Assembly (NCBI GenBank): GCA_023954815.1
Contig: JAGSHB010000001.1
Coordinates: 62,001-126,000 of the forward strand
Length of the DNA stretch: 64,000 nucleotides
Direction of reading: 5' to 3'
Source: Myxococcales bacterium
Lineage (GTDB): Bacteria; Myxococcota_A; UBA9042
Shown here: piece after piece, positions 51,298 to 60,917 of the stretch
Position numbering within the stretch: the first letter of the stretch is position 1
Layout: every line of letters starts with the position of its first letter
Made by a program: the position numbers and the translations under genes
The notes under the pieces: model-generated
What the model saw: only the letters and a program-made list of their open reading frames with translations
Told to the model about the DNA's origin: nothing
Databases searched by the model: none

Positions 51298-54200
51298 ATG
51301 AAGCGGATGCTAATCAGCGCTGATCTCGAAGAATCACGCGCAGCGGTAGTTGAAGACAATCGGTTGGTCCATCTGGAGATCGAGCCGGTCAACCGCGATT
51401 CAGTGAAAGGCAACATCTATCGCGGCGTGGTCGCTAGGGTGGAGCCGTCCCTGCAGTCAGCGTTTGTCGACTTTGGTCGGCCGAAGCAGGGCTTCCTGCC
51501 AGTTGGCGAGATCCACCCGAAAATTCGCGGTGAAAGCAAAGACAAGCGCACGCCGATTCAAGAGATTTTGAAGGCCGGTCAGGTCATCCTGGTTCAGGTG
51601 ACCAAAGACGAGATCGGCAACAAGGGCGCGACGCTGACGACGTTCATCTCGTTGCCCGGTCGCTACCTCGTGCTCATGCCCGAGAGCGACAAGACCGGTG
51701 TGAGCCGCAAGTTGAGTGATGCGGCCCGTGCCAGGGTCAAAGAGCTCACCGATAAGATGAAGGTCCCGGACGGGTTTGGCCTCATCGTGCGCACCGCCGG
51801 TGAGCGGGCAACCAAGCTCGAACTCACCAAAGATCTCGTCTATCTCAACCGGCTGTGGAGTCACATCGACGACGGTTTCAACTCCGGTAAGGGCGCCGCT
51901 GCGCTGTACCACGAGCGCAGCCTCGCAATTCGCTTCGTACGGGACTACTTCAAGCGGGACATCAAAGAGATCGTCATCGACGACGAGCAGACGCTGGCCG
52001 AAGTGATGGCCTACGTGAAGGTGCTCATGCCGCGCAATCTCAGCGCAATTGAGCGCTATTCGGGCGTGATTCCGCTGTTTGCGCGCTATGGCATCGCCGG
52101 GCAGGTCGAGAGCGTATTTGCGCGTCAGGTGCCGTTGCAGGGTGGCGGGTCGATCGTCATCGATCAGACCGAGGCCTTGGTCGCGGTTGACGTCAACAGT
52201 GGTCGTGTCAAAGGCAAGGACATCGAAGAGACTGCACGCCAGACCAATATCGAGGCGGCTCAAGAGGTTGCGCGCCAGCTGGTGCTCCGCGATCTCGGTG
52301 GCTTGGTGGTCATCGACTTCATCGACATGCGCGATCGCAAGTATGTGCGTGAGGTGGAGAGTGCGCTGAAGTCGGCGATGAAAAACGACAAGGCGCGGCA
52401 CAAGCTGGGTCGCATCAGCGAGTTTGGGCTGATGGAGCTGTCTCGCCAGCGTCTGAAGAGCTCGGTTAACAAGGGTGTATTTGAGAGTTGCGTGCACTGC
52501 AGCGGCACCGGATTTTACCGGACGACACCCAGCTTGGCCGCTTCCGTGATGCGCCGCATCCACGAGCTCGTCGCCAAGGGCAACATCGCCTACTTGGTTG
52601 TGACTCTGCCGCCTGAGGCAGCCAACTACCTGCTCAACGCCAAGCGCAGTGAGCTGGCCAACGTGGAGCGCGAGTATCACGTATCCATTGAGATCATTGG
52701 TGTCGAAGGCATGACCGCGGCGCAGGTGACGATCGAGCACATGCAGCGGCAGCCCAACAAGTCTGGGTCCGAGCAGATTCGAGAAGCCCGTTTCAAGCGC
52801 GTGACCCGTCGTTTGGACCTGGTGCGCAACAAGCTGCTCAAGCAGGAAGAGGCGCGTATCGAACGGCGTCTCTCCGCTGCACTGTCGGGTTCTTCGGTCG
52901 ATTATGCCGACGTGTACGACGGCGTGATTGCAGACACCGCCGATGTGGCCGCAGAAGCGCGTGAAGCCGATGTTCGCCGTGAACAGCGTCGGCGGCGCGA
53001 CCGGGAGCGCAAGCAGGGCAATCAGCAGGCAGATCTTGCGGCCGTCAGCGCGCCACCCGCTGCAATTGAGGTTCCGCTCCAGCCCCAGGGATTCACCGGC
53101 TGGCTGAAGGGCTTGTTTGGCATGGGGCCCAAGGCGGTGGAGACCGTGGTCGTTGAGGCGGCCGTTGTGCCTTCGCCGGCGCTGCAAGCGCCTGAGCCCG
53201 CGCCAGAACCCAAAGAAGCGCGTGACGAGCAGCCTGAGCGCGGTCGTCATCGCTCGCAAAACGACGAGTCTGAGGACGGGGACGGGCGTCGAGGTCGCCG
53301 TGGTGGTCGCCGCCGTCGTCGTCGCGATGATGACCGTCGTGGCCCCCGTGAAGGACGCGAAGGACGCGAAGGACGCGAAGGACGTGAAGGACGCGAAGGA
53401 CGCGAAGCCCGTGGGCAGGAAGATTCGTCTCAGAAGAAGGCGAAATCCACCAAGGAAGCGCCCGAAAAGTCGGGCAAGAAAGCCGCCGAAGGCCAAGACG
53501 CCGCCGTTGACTCGAAGGACGGCGATGAGGAGCGCGCAGCCAAGCGCCGTCGTCGTCGTCGGGGCGGTCGCCGCCGGGGTGGACGTCGCCGTGACGGAGA
53601 GGACAACGGCTCGCCTGAGAGCAACGGCCCGACAAACGATGAGGCACCGGCAGCTGCTGCGGGCGCTGACAAGCCTGCGGACGAGCAAACGCTGCAGGGG
53701 GCATCTGAGCCGGCTGTAGAGGCGAAACCCAAGGCGGAAGAGTCTGCGGCTTCGACCACCGAGGCTGCCAAGGCGCCCTTGGTTGATGCGCGTGCGCTCG
53801 CTGAGGCCAGACTTGCCGAACTTCGCGCTGCGCGCGGCGTCACGGCTCCACCTGCCGAAACCGATGCCGCACCAACAGAGGCGGTCCAGGCAGAAGGAGC
53901 CGAGGAATCGGCCGGTACAGAAGAGGCTGCCGAAGCCACGGAAGCTGTCGCGGCTTCGGAAGCTGTGGAAGTTGCTACTCCGGCGGCTGATGGGCCGTCA
54001 TCTGACACCGTCGCGGCTGGCGCGGAGCAATCAGCTGCCGAGGCTTCGGATGCCGACGCGCCGCCAGCTCTTCCCGGAGCCGACGCTGAGGAGCTCGCTG
54101 CTGACGCGGACAACGAAACCGACGCCGATACGGCTTCTGCGGATCAGGCAGCTGCCCCGCTCGCTTCCGTAGAAGAAGCGGTCGTTGCAGCGGAGCCAGA

Positions 54201-54384
54201 AGCAGCTGGAGCGGTCGAGGATTCCGGGGTGGAAGCTGCAGAAGAGCTCGCTGCCGACGCCGAACCGGACGCAGAGGTTGAGTCAGACGGGGACGCATCT
54301 GACGCCGCCGCGGGCGCAGCAAATCCGTTTGTGATCGACCTGCGTTCCGGCGGAGGGAACAACTCTAGCTCCTCTGGGCGTTAG
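51298..54384 (+). CDS. Ribonuclease E/G with long disordered tail
   Basis: This endonuclease processes and decays RNA. The N-terminal catalytic half has an S1 domain (GNIYRGVVARVEPSLQSAF), catalytic Asp near 298 in VDVNSGR and near 343 in FIDMRDRK, and the zinc-link Cys398 and Cys401 in CVHCSGTG. These spacings match E. coli RNase E (Asp303, Asp346, Cys404/407). From about residue 500 the tail is disordered. It has Arg-rich stretches (GRRGGRRRRRRDD, six EGR units encoded by a 9-bp repeat at about 53350-53408) and a long Ala/Glu/Asp acidic end. The tail probably scaffolds a degradosome. The product has 1028 residues. A membrane-anchor helix was not seen. Confidence 0.95.
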   Translation: MKRMLISADLEESRAAVVEDNRLVHLEIEPVNRDSVKGNIYRGVVARVEPSLQSAFVDFGRPKQGFLPVGEIHPKIRGESKDKRTPIQEILKAGQVILVQVTKDEIGNKGATLTTFISLPGRYLVLMPESDKTGVSRKLSDAARARVKELTDKMKVPDGFGLIVRTAGERATKLELTKDLVYLNRLWSHIDDGFNSGKGAAALYHERSLAIRFVRDYFKRDIKEIVIDDEQTLAEVMAYVKVLMPRNLSAIERYSGVIPLFARYGIAGQVESVFARQVPLQGGGSIVIDQTEALVAVDVNSGRVKGKDIEETARQTNIEAAQEVARQLVLRDLGGLVVIDFIDMRDRKYVREVESALKSAMKNDKARHKLGRISEFGLMELSRQRLKSSVNKGVFESCVHCSGTGFYRTTPSLAASVMRRIHELVAKGNIAYLVVTLPPEAANYLLNAKRSELANVEREYHVSIEIIGVEGMTAAQVTIEHMQRQPNKSGSEQIREARFKRVTRRLDLVRNKLLKQEEARIERRLSAALSGSSVDYADVYDGVIADTADVAAEAREADVRREQRRRRDRERKQGNQQADLAAVSAPPAAIEVPLQPQGFTGWLKGLFGMGPKAVETVVVEAAVVPSPALQAPEPAPEPKEARDEQPERGRHRSQNDESEDGDGRRGRRGGRRRRRRDDDRRGPREGREGREGREGREGREGREARGQEDSSQKKAKSTKEAPEKSGKKAAEGQDAAVDSKDGDEERAAKRRRRRRGGRRRGGRRRDGEDNGSPESNGPTNDEAPAAAAGADKPADEQTLQGASEPAVEAKPKAEESAASTTEAAKAPLVDARALAEARLAELRAARGVTAPPAETDAAPTEAVQAEGAEESAGTEEAAEATEAVAASEAVEVATPAADGPSSDTVAAGAEQSAAEASDADAPPALPGADAEELAADADNETDADTASADQAAAPLASVEEAVVAAEPEAAGAVEDSGVEAAEELAADAEPDAEVESDGDASDAAAGAANPFVIDLRSGGGNNSSSSGR
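53350..53408 (+). repeat. 9-bp tandem repeat in the RNase E tail
   Basis: GAAGGACGC is repeated about six times (one copy has GAAGGACGT), coding for Glu-Gly-Arg. It stays in frame within the Arg-rich RNA-binding stretch and is likely prone to copy-number change. Confidence 0.9.
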
Positions 54385-54404
54385 CACTGTCAGGAGCACT
54401 CGCC

Positions 54405-55781
54405 ATGACGGACAACCAGCCGGTCGTATTGGTGGTCGATGACGACGCGGCCAACCTGCGCAGCCTCGAGAAGATCTTATCCCGCGAGGGGATGACGGTC
54501 AGCGCTGTCGCCGACGGGCAAGAGGCAGCCCGCATGCTTCGTACGCGTCGCATCGGCGTGTTGTTGACCGATCTGATGATGCCGGGCGTCGATGGCATGG
54601 AGCTACTGCGCACGGTCAGTGCCCACAGCAGTCACACCGCGGTCGTGGTGATGACGGCATATGGCACGGTTGAGACCGCTGTCGCGGCAATGAAGGAAGG
54701 CGCCTACGACTTCATCACCAAACCCCTACGGCGGGCGGAAGTGGTGCGCTCGGTGACCCGCGGTATGGAGCGATCGCGTCTAAGGGCTGAAAATGAGTCC
54801 CTGCTGCAGGAACTTGAGCGCGCGGGCCGCAGCCGCGAGATCATTGGCAGCAGCCCCATGATGCGGCGATGCCTCGATTTGGTTGAACGGGTCGCGCCCG
54901 CCCGCACCACGGTGATGCTGCTCGGCGAAAGCGGGACCGGCAAAGAGGTCTTCGCACGGGCGCTACATCGGATGAGTGGTCGAAGCGGCCCCTTCATCGC
55001 GGTGAACTGCGCGGCGATTCCGGATAACTTGCTAGAGTCTGAGCTGTTTGGGCACGAAAAGGGCGCATTTACGGGGGCGGTGAGCCGCCGCGATGGTCGG
55101 TTTCAGCTCGCGCACGGCGGCACGTTGCTCCTCGATGAGATCGGTGATTTGCCGCTGCCGCTCCAAGGCAAACTGCTTCGCGTACTGCAAGAAGGGGAGG
55201 TCGAGCGTGTCGGCGGCAGCCGGCCATCGCCCGTGGACGTTCGGGTGCTCGCTGCGACTAATCGTGTCCTGGAAGACGAGATCGCTGCCGGCCGGTTTCG
55301 GCAAGATCTGTATTATCGTCTCAACGTCATCAGCATCGAACTACCTCCCTTGCGTGAACGCGGCGGCGACGTGCCCCGGTTGGCGCACCACTTTCTGCGC
55401 CGCTATGCCTCCGTCAATGGCAAAGATGTCTCGGTCATCAGCTCTGATGCCATGGAAGCACTGGTTGCGTATCGCTGGCCCGGCAACGTACGAGAGCTCG
55501 AAAACGTGATCGAGCGTGCCGTCGTCCTAGCGCGCGGCACAGATGTGACGCTCGCTGACCTGCCGACGAAGGTGGCGCAGGCCGAGGGCGGCAGTCGTAT
55601 CCTCCATATTCCGGTGGGCACCCCATTCGAGGAGATCGAGCGACTCGCCCTGGTTGAAACATTGAAGATGACCGGCGGCGACAAGCGTCGCGCCGCTGTG
55701 TTGCTCGGAATTGCGGTGCGCACCATCTATCGCAAGCTTGAGGGAATGGAACGCGACGGCGAGCAGGGGGCCGAGGGATGA
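54405..55781 (+). CDS. NtrC-type sigma54-dependent response regulator
   Basis: The receiver (residues 1-120) has acidic residues at 12-14, phospho-Asp56 in LLTDLMMPG and Lys106 in FITKPL. The AAA+ domain has Walker A GESGTGKE (174-181), the sigma54-contact GAFTGA (220-225) and Walker [10 protein letters not shown] Fis-type helix-turn-helix ends the protein ([19 protein letters not shown]). The 458-residue length is standard. The gene starts 20 nt after RNase E/G and overlaps the next gene by 4 nt. No sensor kinase is in the window, so it is an orphan here. No clear sigma54 promoter was recognised nearby. Confidence 0.96.
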   Translation: MTDNQPVVLVVDDDAANLRSLEKILSREGMTVSAVADGQEAARMLRTRRIGVLLTDLMMPGVDGMELLRTVSAHSSHTAVVVMTAYGTVETAVAAMKEGAYDFITKPLRRAEVVRSVTRGMERSRLRAENESLLQELERAGRSREIIGSSPMMRRCLDLVERVAPARTTVMLLGESGTGKEVFARALHRMSGRSGPFIAVNCAAIPDNLLESELFGHEKGAFTGAVSRRDGRFQLAHGGTLLLDEIGDLPLPLQGKLLRVLQEGEVERVGGSRPSPVDVRVLAATNRVLEDEIAAGRFRQDLYYRLNVISIELPPLRERGGDVPRLAHHFLRRYASVNGKDVSVISSDAMEALVAYRWPGNVRELENVIERAVVLARGTDVTLADLPTKVAQAEGGSRILHIPVGTPFEEIERLALVETLKMTGGDKRRAAVLLGIAVRTIYRKLEGMERDGEQGAEG

Positions 55782-57253
55782 CGATGACGCTGCGGCGCGA
55801 TCTTCTGGGTCGCTCTACGAACCAACCCTCGTCCTTTGCCGCTGAGACGGCGGCGTTGCCAACAGACCCCGGTGCGATCGCCCGGGCTGCCATCACCGCT
55901 GCTAGTGGCGCGGAGGCGGCGCTGCTCGACATCATCTCCAGGCTTGTCTGCCATGATGAAGGCGGTCTGGACGGTAATTTCGTGGCTGTTGTGGCGTGCT
56001 TGCGCTTGCTGCCGGACCACGCTGGGCCGCGCGCGGCTTTGCCCTTGGCCCGCGCCCTCGACATCGCAGCCGCCGCCACGCAGGGGCTGACGCGGCGACA
56101 ACGATCCGCTGCCACAACCACATTGGACGCCGATGGCCTGAAGGCCGCGCTCAACCACGTCGCCGATCCCGCGAAGGCGGAGGCTGCTATCGCTGCGGCG
56201 GCCGCCGGTGAGGTCGAAACCCCGCGACTGGCTGCGGCCGTGACTGATCTGCTGTATCAGGCGCCCGATCGCAGGGCGCATTTGGCCCCGCTGGTCGTCG
56301 CTGCACTGGAGGTCGCACGTGTGGCAGGTCGCGATGTGTCCGTGGAAACCTTGGCGCGTCTGGCTCGTACCTTGGTGCTGAAGCAGTTGCCTGAACGCGA
56401 GGCCGATCGCGCGCTGATCGCGCCAATTTCCACAGCATTTGAGCGTTTGTACGCTGCGCAAGACGCGGCCAAGTCCGCCGCATTTCAGGAGGCGAGATTT
56501 CGCCCCCACCTTCTCCGTGCTCGGCCAGAGTCCTTGATTCGCGCATTGGGCAAGGCTGTCGCTTTTGGCGTGCCGCGAACCCATATCGCGTCCTCTCTGT
56601 GTCTCGCTGCCGCTGAGCGCCTGCTTCAGTTCGATCCTGGGGTCGACCGGAGCGCCCGACGCCCAGAGACCTGGCTCGACGCTGCCTGGTTGCTCCAGGT
56701 GTGCGAGGCCATTCGCGCATTGGGCGTGCTCCAGGCCCGGCCCGCATGGCTCGGTCTGTTGCTCCATGGTGCGCTGTGGGTCCGGCACGCGGACGGGATC
56801 TGCCACGACGAGCCTCAGCCCCTCCCTGAGCCAGCGACACTGGCGCGCACCTGGGACCATGGTCCGGAGATCGCTCGCGTCACCGGCGCCATGTTGGCAG
56901 GGGACGGGGATCGAGCGACGCGCGTGCTGCGGGGCTACCTCCTGATGGTGCTACCCGAACAGCCGCTCAGTGCCGCCATCGTTGCTAGTGCGCTCGAAGA
57001 TGGGGCGGCCACTGCGGCCGAGCAAGGGGTGCTCCTGGCCACTGTCTCCAGTGCGATGGCTGGTTTTTCGGCAACACCGGACCTCGCCCACCGCGAGCTC
57101 CTGCCTGCCGCCGCGCTTCATCTTTGGACGGCACCGCGCCGGGCTCGCCCCGTCTTTGCCCTGGTCCATCGAGAGGTCGACCAGGCGGAGGGAGGCACGG
57201 CGCCCACCGCCCCCGCCGTTCTGCCATGGTGCGGCGTTTCGCATGGGCTTTGA
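55778..57253 (+). CDS. Helical Ala-rich protein of unknown function
   Basis: The 491-residue product starts on the ATGA overlap with the response-regulator gene, so co-translation is likely. It is rich in Ala, Leu and Arg and appears all-helical with repeat-like blocks (for example LLDIISRLVCHDEGG, LARTLVLKQLPEREADRALIA in two parts). No signal or membrane helix is present. I recognise no family. A HEAT/TPR-like scaffold is a loose possibility. The close coupling suggests a role with the regulator, either as a partner or as a target. Confidence 0.68.
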   Translation: MTMTLRRDLLGRSTNQPSSFAAETAALPTDPGAIARAAITAASGAEAALLDIISRLVCHDEGGLDGNFVAVVACLRLLPDHAGPRAALPLARALDIAAAATQGLTRRQRSAATTTLDADGLKAALNHVADPAKAEAAIAAAAAGEVETPRLAAAVTDLLYQAPDRRAHLAPLVVAALEVARVAGRDVSVETLARLARTLVLKQLPEREADRALIAPISTAFERLYAAQDAAKSAAFQEARFRPHLLRARPESLIRALGKAVAFGVPRTHIASSLCLAAAERLLQFDPGVDRSARRPETWLDAAWLLQVCEAIRALGVLQARPAWLGLLLHGALWVRHADGICHDEPQPLPEPATLARTWDHGPEIARVTGAMLAGDGDRATRVLRGYLLMVLPEQPLSAAIVASALEDGAATAAEQGVLLATVSSAMAGFSATPDLAHRELLPAAALHLWTAPRRARPVFALVHREVDQAEGGTAPTAPAVLPWCGVSHGL

Positions 57254-57292
57254 GCCTGAGAAATGGGGCCGATCGCCCCCTACAGACGGCGA

Positions 57293-57321
57293 TTGACCGG
57301 CCTGGATAGGGGCCCCATACT
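57293..57321 (+). promoter_or_regulatory. Promoter of the 57348 lipoprotein gene
   Basis: TTGACC (57293-57298) and CATACT (57316-57321) are 17 nt apart. Initiation near 57328 leaves a leader of about 20 nt, just enough for the CGGAGG ribosome site before ATG 57348. Confidence 0.55.
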
Positions 57322-57347
57322 GCCGCGACCCCAACGGAGGAATTCGA

Positions 57348-59261
57348 ATGAACGGTGCCAAGATTTCAGCGCTCGCTTTGTGCCTTGCAGTCGCCCTTTC
57401 GGGATGTAGCAAGGACAAGAAAGCAGCCAAGGCTCCAGCAGCAGCCAAAGGCGCCAAGGCGAAAGCAGGTGCCGCCGCTGCCGCGCTGGTCGCCAAACCG
57501 GCAGCCAAGAAGGCTCCGGCCAAAGTCGTCAAGCCAGCCCCGAAGGATGTCGAGTTGGCCACGGACAAGGCGGTTGTCGCCTGGCTCTCCATCCGTTCCG
57601 TTGGAGCAGCGTTCGACGCAGCAGAGACCATTGGCGGCAAGATGGGCGCTGTGCCGCCCGGCGCGTCGCTCCGTGAGGCGGCCTACCGCGACCTGACCAA
57701 GATGCTCGCTGGTAGCGGCGTCACCGGCCACGAATGGCTCGACAAATCCAAGCCGGTACACGTCGCCATGCAAGATGACGACAAGGCCAATCCCCAAGGC
57801 GGCGTCGTTATCCTGCTGCCTGTGACCTCCCGCGCGAAGGCGCTCGACTCTCTGGCTGCTGCCAAGAAAGGTGCCGATGCGAAAGGCCATTCAGCGGTTC
57901 TTGCGGTCGGTCATCAGACGCTCTTCATCGACTTTATCGACGGGTACATGGTGCTGACGGGTGTCGAAGGTCGCTTCAAGAAGGCTCAAGGATTCGCCAA
58001 GCGTCTCAGCAAGCTGACGCCTCCCTCTCTCCTCTACATTGGTCTGTCGATGACCGAGGCCAGCAAGACCCGCAAGGCCGAGATCGATGGCCTGCTCGCC
58101 AAGCTACAAAACATGAAGGGCCCCGGCACCGCGGCGATGCCGTCGACCAGCACCTACTACAACAAGATGCTGCGTGAGTGGATCACCGACGTGCAGCGCA
58201 TCGAGGTCCTCCTCAACGCATCGGGGGACAATGTGGAGCTCGGCTGGCGTATGCATGCCAAGCCGGGTACGGCCATCGCCCGCCAGATGCTCGCAGGCAA
58301 GGGGCGCGACGCCAGCAGCCTCGCCACGACGTTGCCCGGCAACAGCTACATCGCGTTTGTCGGCAACATGGATCCGGGTGCCGCAACCGAGCGGATGGAG
58401 GATTCGGTCAAGGTGCTGCAGGAGGCCTTCAAGCTCGACGACGCGACCATGGCCAAGCTAAAGGCCGACATCCGCAGCACGACGAAACTGCAGGACGGTA
58501 CGAGCTTCGCCGCTGCCTATCCCGATGGCGACGCCGCGATCGGGTTCGTCGGAGGAGCCGGGGCCAGCGATCCGGCGGCGATGATCAAGGTCACCCGCAA
58601 GTTGATCAGCGTAATCTTGATGCGTCTCATCGAGATGGAGGAAGAGAAGGCGAAAAAGCGTAACCCGAAAAAGCCAGCTGACCCGATGATGGCCATCGTC
58701 AAGAAGTCCGTGAAGGAGATGCGCGTCACACCGTTGATCGAAGCCTTTGGGCCTATGGCCAAAGAGGCAGGCGTCACCGTGACAGCCAATACCAGCAAGG
58801 ACGGCGGCGTGTCGTGCGATGTCATCGACCTGACGATGGACTGGGCGAAGATCGCCAAGACCGGCGCCGGAAAAGATGCTGCGCAGGCCGCCAAAATCCT
58901 CGGTCCTCGCACGGCGTTGGCGCTGTGCGGTGGCGCGAAACGGGTGGTTGTGTCGATGGGGCCCAGCGCGCTTGAGCAGGGCCGTCGCGCCGCTGCAGCA
59001 AAGCCGGGTGGGTTGGCGACAGCGCCGGTCTTCAAAGGTGCACTGAAGCGCTCTGCGCCATCGCCAGCTTGGTACATGTACGTCAACGCGGGCGCCACAT
59101 TGAAGGCCTTCGAGAAAGTCATGCCAGCGCCTGTCGCTATGCCTGCCGACCGCGCAGTGAGTGTCGGCTGTGGCAATCGCGAGCGCTCGTTTGGCTGTGA
59201 AGTCGACGTGCCGGTCGAGGTCATCAAGGCCGCCGTCGCATTGTCCAAAAGAGGCCGTTGA
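57348..59261 (+). CDS. Lipoprotein of unknown function
   Basis: ATG 57348 follows GGAGG by 6 nt. The signal ends in the lipobox ALSGC at residue 20. A Lys/Ala/Pro linker (about 21-66) precedes a globular part of about 570 residues with alternating alpha/beta segments such as AVVAWLSIRSVGAAFDAAE and NSYIAFVGNMDPGAATERM. The linker KKAAKAPAAAKGAKAK is long and basic and may reach the cell wall. No catalytic motif or Cys pairing of note is present apart from two Cys near the end (GCGNRERSFGC). Function is unknown. The next gene begins at its stop codon. Confidence 0.8.
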   Translation: MNGAKISALALCLAVALSGCSKDKKAAKAPAAAKGAKAKAGAAAAALVAKPAAKKAPAKVVKPAPKDVELATDKAVVAWLSIRSVGAAFDAAETIGGKMGAVPPGASLREAAYRDLTKMLAGSGVTGHEWLDKSKPVHVAMQDDDKANPQGGVVILLPVTSRAKALDSLAAAKKGADAKGHSAVLAVGHQTLFIDFIDGYMVLTGVEGRFKKAQGFAKRLSKLTPPSLLYIGLSMTEASKTRKAEIDGLLAKLQNMKGPGTAAMPSTSTYYNKMLREWITDVQRIEVLLNASGDNVELGWRMHAKPGTAIARQMLAGKGRDASSLATTLPGNSYIAFVGNMDPGAATERMEDSVKVLQEAFKLDDATMAKLKADIRSTTKLQDGTSFAAAYPDGDAAIGFVGGAGASDPAAMIKVTRKLISVILMRLIEMEEEKAKKRNPKKPADPMMAIVKKSVKEMRVTPLIEAFGPMAKEAGVTVTANTSKDGGVSCDVIDLTMDWAKIAKTGAGKDAAQAAKILGPRTALALCGGAKRVVVSMGPSALEQGRRAAAAKPGGLATAPVFKGALKRSAPSPAWYMYVNAGATLKAFEKVMPAPVAMPADRAVSVGCGNRERSFGCEVDVPVEVIKAAVALSKRGR

Positions 59262-60865
59262 GCCGCGTGGCACGATGTCGTCTCCTTTGCGCCCTCTTGT
59301 GGCTGACAGCTTGCACGAGGCCGGCCCCGCCGACCGCGGTGGAAGATGCGCTCCCAGGGTTCACCCCGGATGGCACGACCGTCAGCGTGGATGTTGTGGC
59401 CAGCGGCGACGTGTCAGGCGATAGCGCTTCCGCTCCAGATACCTCGCATGTGCAGCCTGATACGAGCCCGTGGCTCGCGGATGGCGGCTGTACGCCGGGT
59501 GAGCAACTTTGTCTTGGCGCACAGCTGGCAACTTGTGGCTCTGCCGGTGATGGATGGCTATTAAGCCCTTGTTTTCCTGGGCAATACTGTGAGGTCGACT
59601 CTTGCGTCCCGCTCGAGAACAACCTGATCATTGCGTTTGATACGTCGGGTTCAATGAATGCGCCAGTGCCTGGAAAGGCCTGCAAACAGCCCGGATTTCC
59701 GGCTTGTTCGCCGGAATTGGGCTGCACGCGAATGGACGTCTCAAAGGCGGTCTTTCTCCAAGCGCTGAAGAAAGTGGACACCAAGAAGACCCGTTTGGCG
59801 CTGTTTCGGTTTCCACAGCGGCTGGCGCGCACCTCAAAAGCGACCTGTTCCGCAGGCTACGTGAGTGGATTCCCGACGTTGAGCGGCGATACCGCCAGCG
59901 AACAAACCACGACCGCAAAGAGCAGCTGGTATTGGAGCCACCTGCACGAGATCATGTGCGTGCCATTTCCCATCAATGAGACGCAGGCCGGGCTCGCCCA
60001 TTTACAGGTCGACCAGTGGATGGACGGACAGGAGACGCTGAAGGCCCCCGGAAACGCCTGTGCTGGTGGCGGATCCGTCTGTGCACCCGACCCGTCCTGT
60101 GGATCTGGTGCCTGCTGTAGCGGGCAATGTCGCGCGCACGAGAAACCCGAATTGCGCGCTCACGGTGGAACGCCGATCGGCAAGACACTGTTTTACATTG
60201 GAGAGTACCTGCGGCACCGGGTCGTTATTGATGGTCAGCCATGCACATCAGATTCGGCATGTAACAACCCCAACTACCGCTGCGAGGAGGGGAAGTGCGC
60301 CGATGCCGCGCGCAATTGCCGCGAGACCGTGGTCGTGCTGTTCACGGATGGCGGCCAGCCCAACGACCCAACGCGCTTTTTTGCGCCGCGCGTCGCTGCA
60401 AAACGGCTGGCATTTGGTCTGGGATGCCAAAGCGATCCGGATTGTGTTGGTGGGGCAACCTGCCAGAAAGGCCGCTGTCTGCCGGCATCGCAGACCGGCT
60501 ACCACTGCGTCGCCACCGGCAGTGCGTGCAAGCCCAGCGTCAGCGATCCGAAGGACGCGCTGCATTGCCAGACGGCCAAGGGAAAGCCGAGCTCATGTTT
60601 GCCCGACGTTCTCAGTCTGACGTCGGCGACGGCGAAGTCAGCCTCCGACAACGTGCTGAGATCCCCAGACGGCCGGCCTTTCGGCGTCCGGGTGCATGTT
60701 GTCGACATCAGTGACTCGGCCAATGTGGCGCCATCGTATTACCTCGCATCGGCGGGTCGGGGCAGGCTCTTTACCGCTTCGAGCACTGACCCGTTAGCCT
60801 TTGTTCATGCCCTTGAGAGCGCATTCGATATGAAGAACCAGAAGGTTTGTGGTACCTACCTCTAG
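59258..60865 (+). CDS. von Willebrand A-domain lipoprotein, first of a tandem pair
   Basis: TTG 59258 overlaps the upstream stop, with AGAGG 4 nt before it. The signal ends in WLTAC near residue 19. After a short linker with Cys pairs, the vWA domain opens with IIAFDTSGSM (MIDAS DxSxS) and later has VVVLFTDGGQPN. A Cys-rich insert with CSSGQCRAHEK-like pairs lies between. The stretch GGTPIGKTLFYIGEYL is shared with the next gene. The C-terminal segment is beta-rich. It is a 535-residue surface or periplasmic adhesive protein by family; the ligand is unknown. An alternative GTG start lies 9 nt downstream. Confidence 0.85.
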   Translation: MSRVARCRLLCALLWLTACTRPAPPTAVEDALPGFTPDGTTVSVDVVASGDVSGDSASAPDTSHVQPDTSPWLADGGCTPGEQLCLGAQLATCGSAGDGWLLSPCFPGQYCEVDSCVPLENNLIIAFDTSGSMNAPVPGKACKQPGFPACSPELGCTRMDVSKAVFLQALKKVDTKKTRLALFRFPQRLARTSKATCSAGYVSGFPTLSGDTASEQTTTAKSSWYWSHLHEIMCVPFPINETQAGLAHLQVDQWMDGQETLKAPGNACAGGGSVCAPDPSCGSGACCSGQCRAHEKPELRAHGGTPIGKTLFYIGEYLRHRVVIDGQPCTSDSACNNPNYRCEEGKCADAARNCRETVVVLFTDGGQPNDPTRFFAPRVAAKRLAFGLGCQSDPDCVGGATCQKGRCLPASQTGYHCVATGSACKPSVSDPKDALHCQTAKGKPSSCLPDVLSLTSATAKSASDNVLRSPDGRPFGVRVHVVDISDSANVAPSYYLASAGRGRLFTASSTDPLAFVHALESAFDMKNQKVCGTYL

Positions 60866-60917
60866 AAGGCGCGGGAATCTCCACCTCCCCGCGGACGCTC
60901 CAGACCGAGGTTTGACC

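Noticed and set aside
51457-53688. 743-codon minus-strand frame opposite the RNase E gene
   Set aside because: RNase E motifs are intact on the plus strand; the minus frame is a product of biased codon use.
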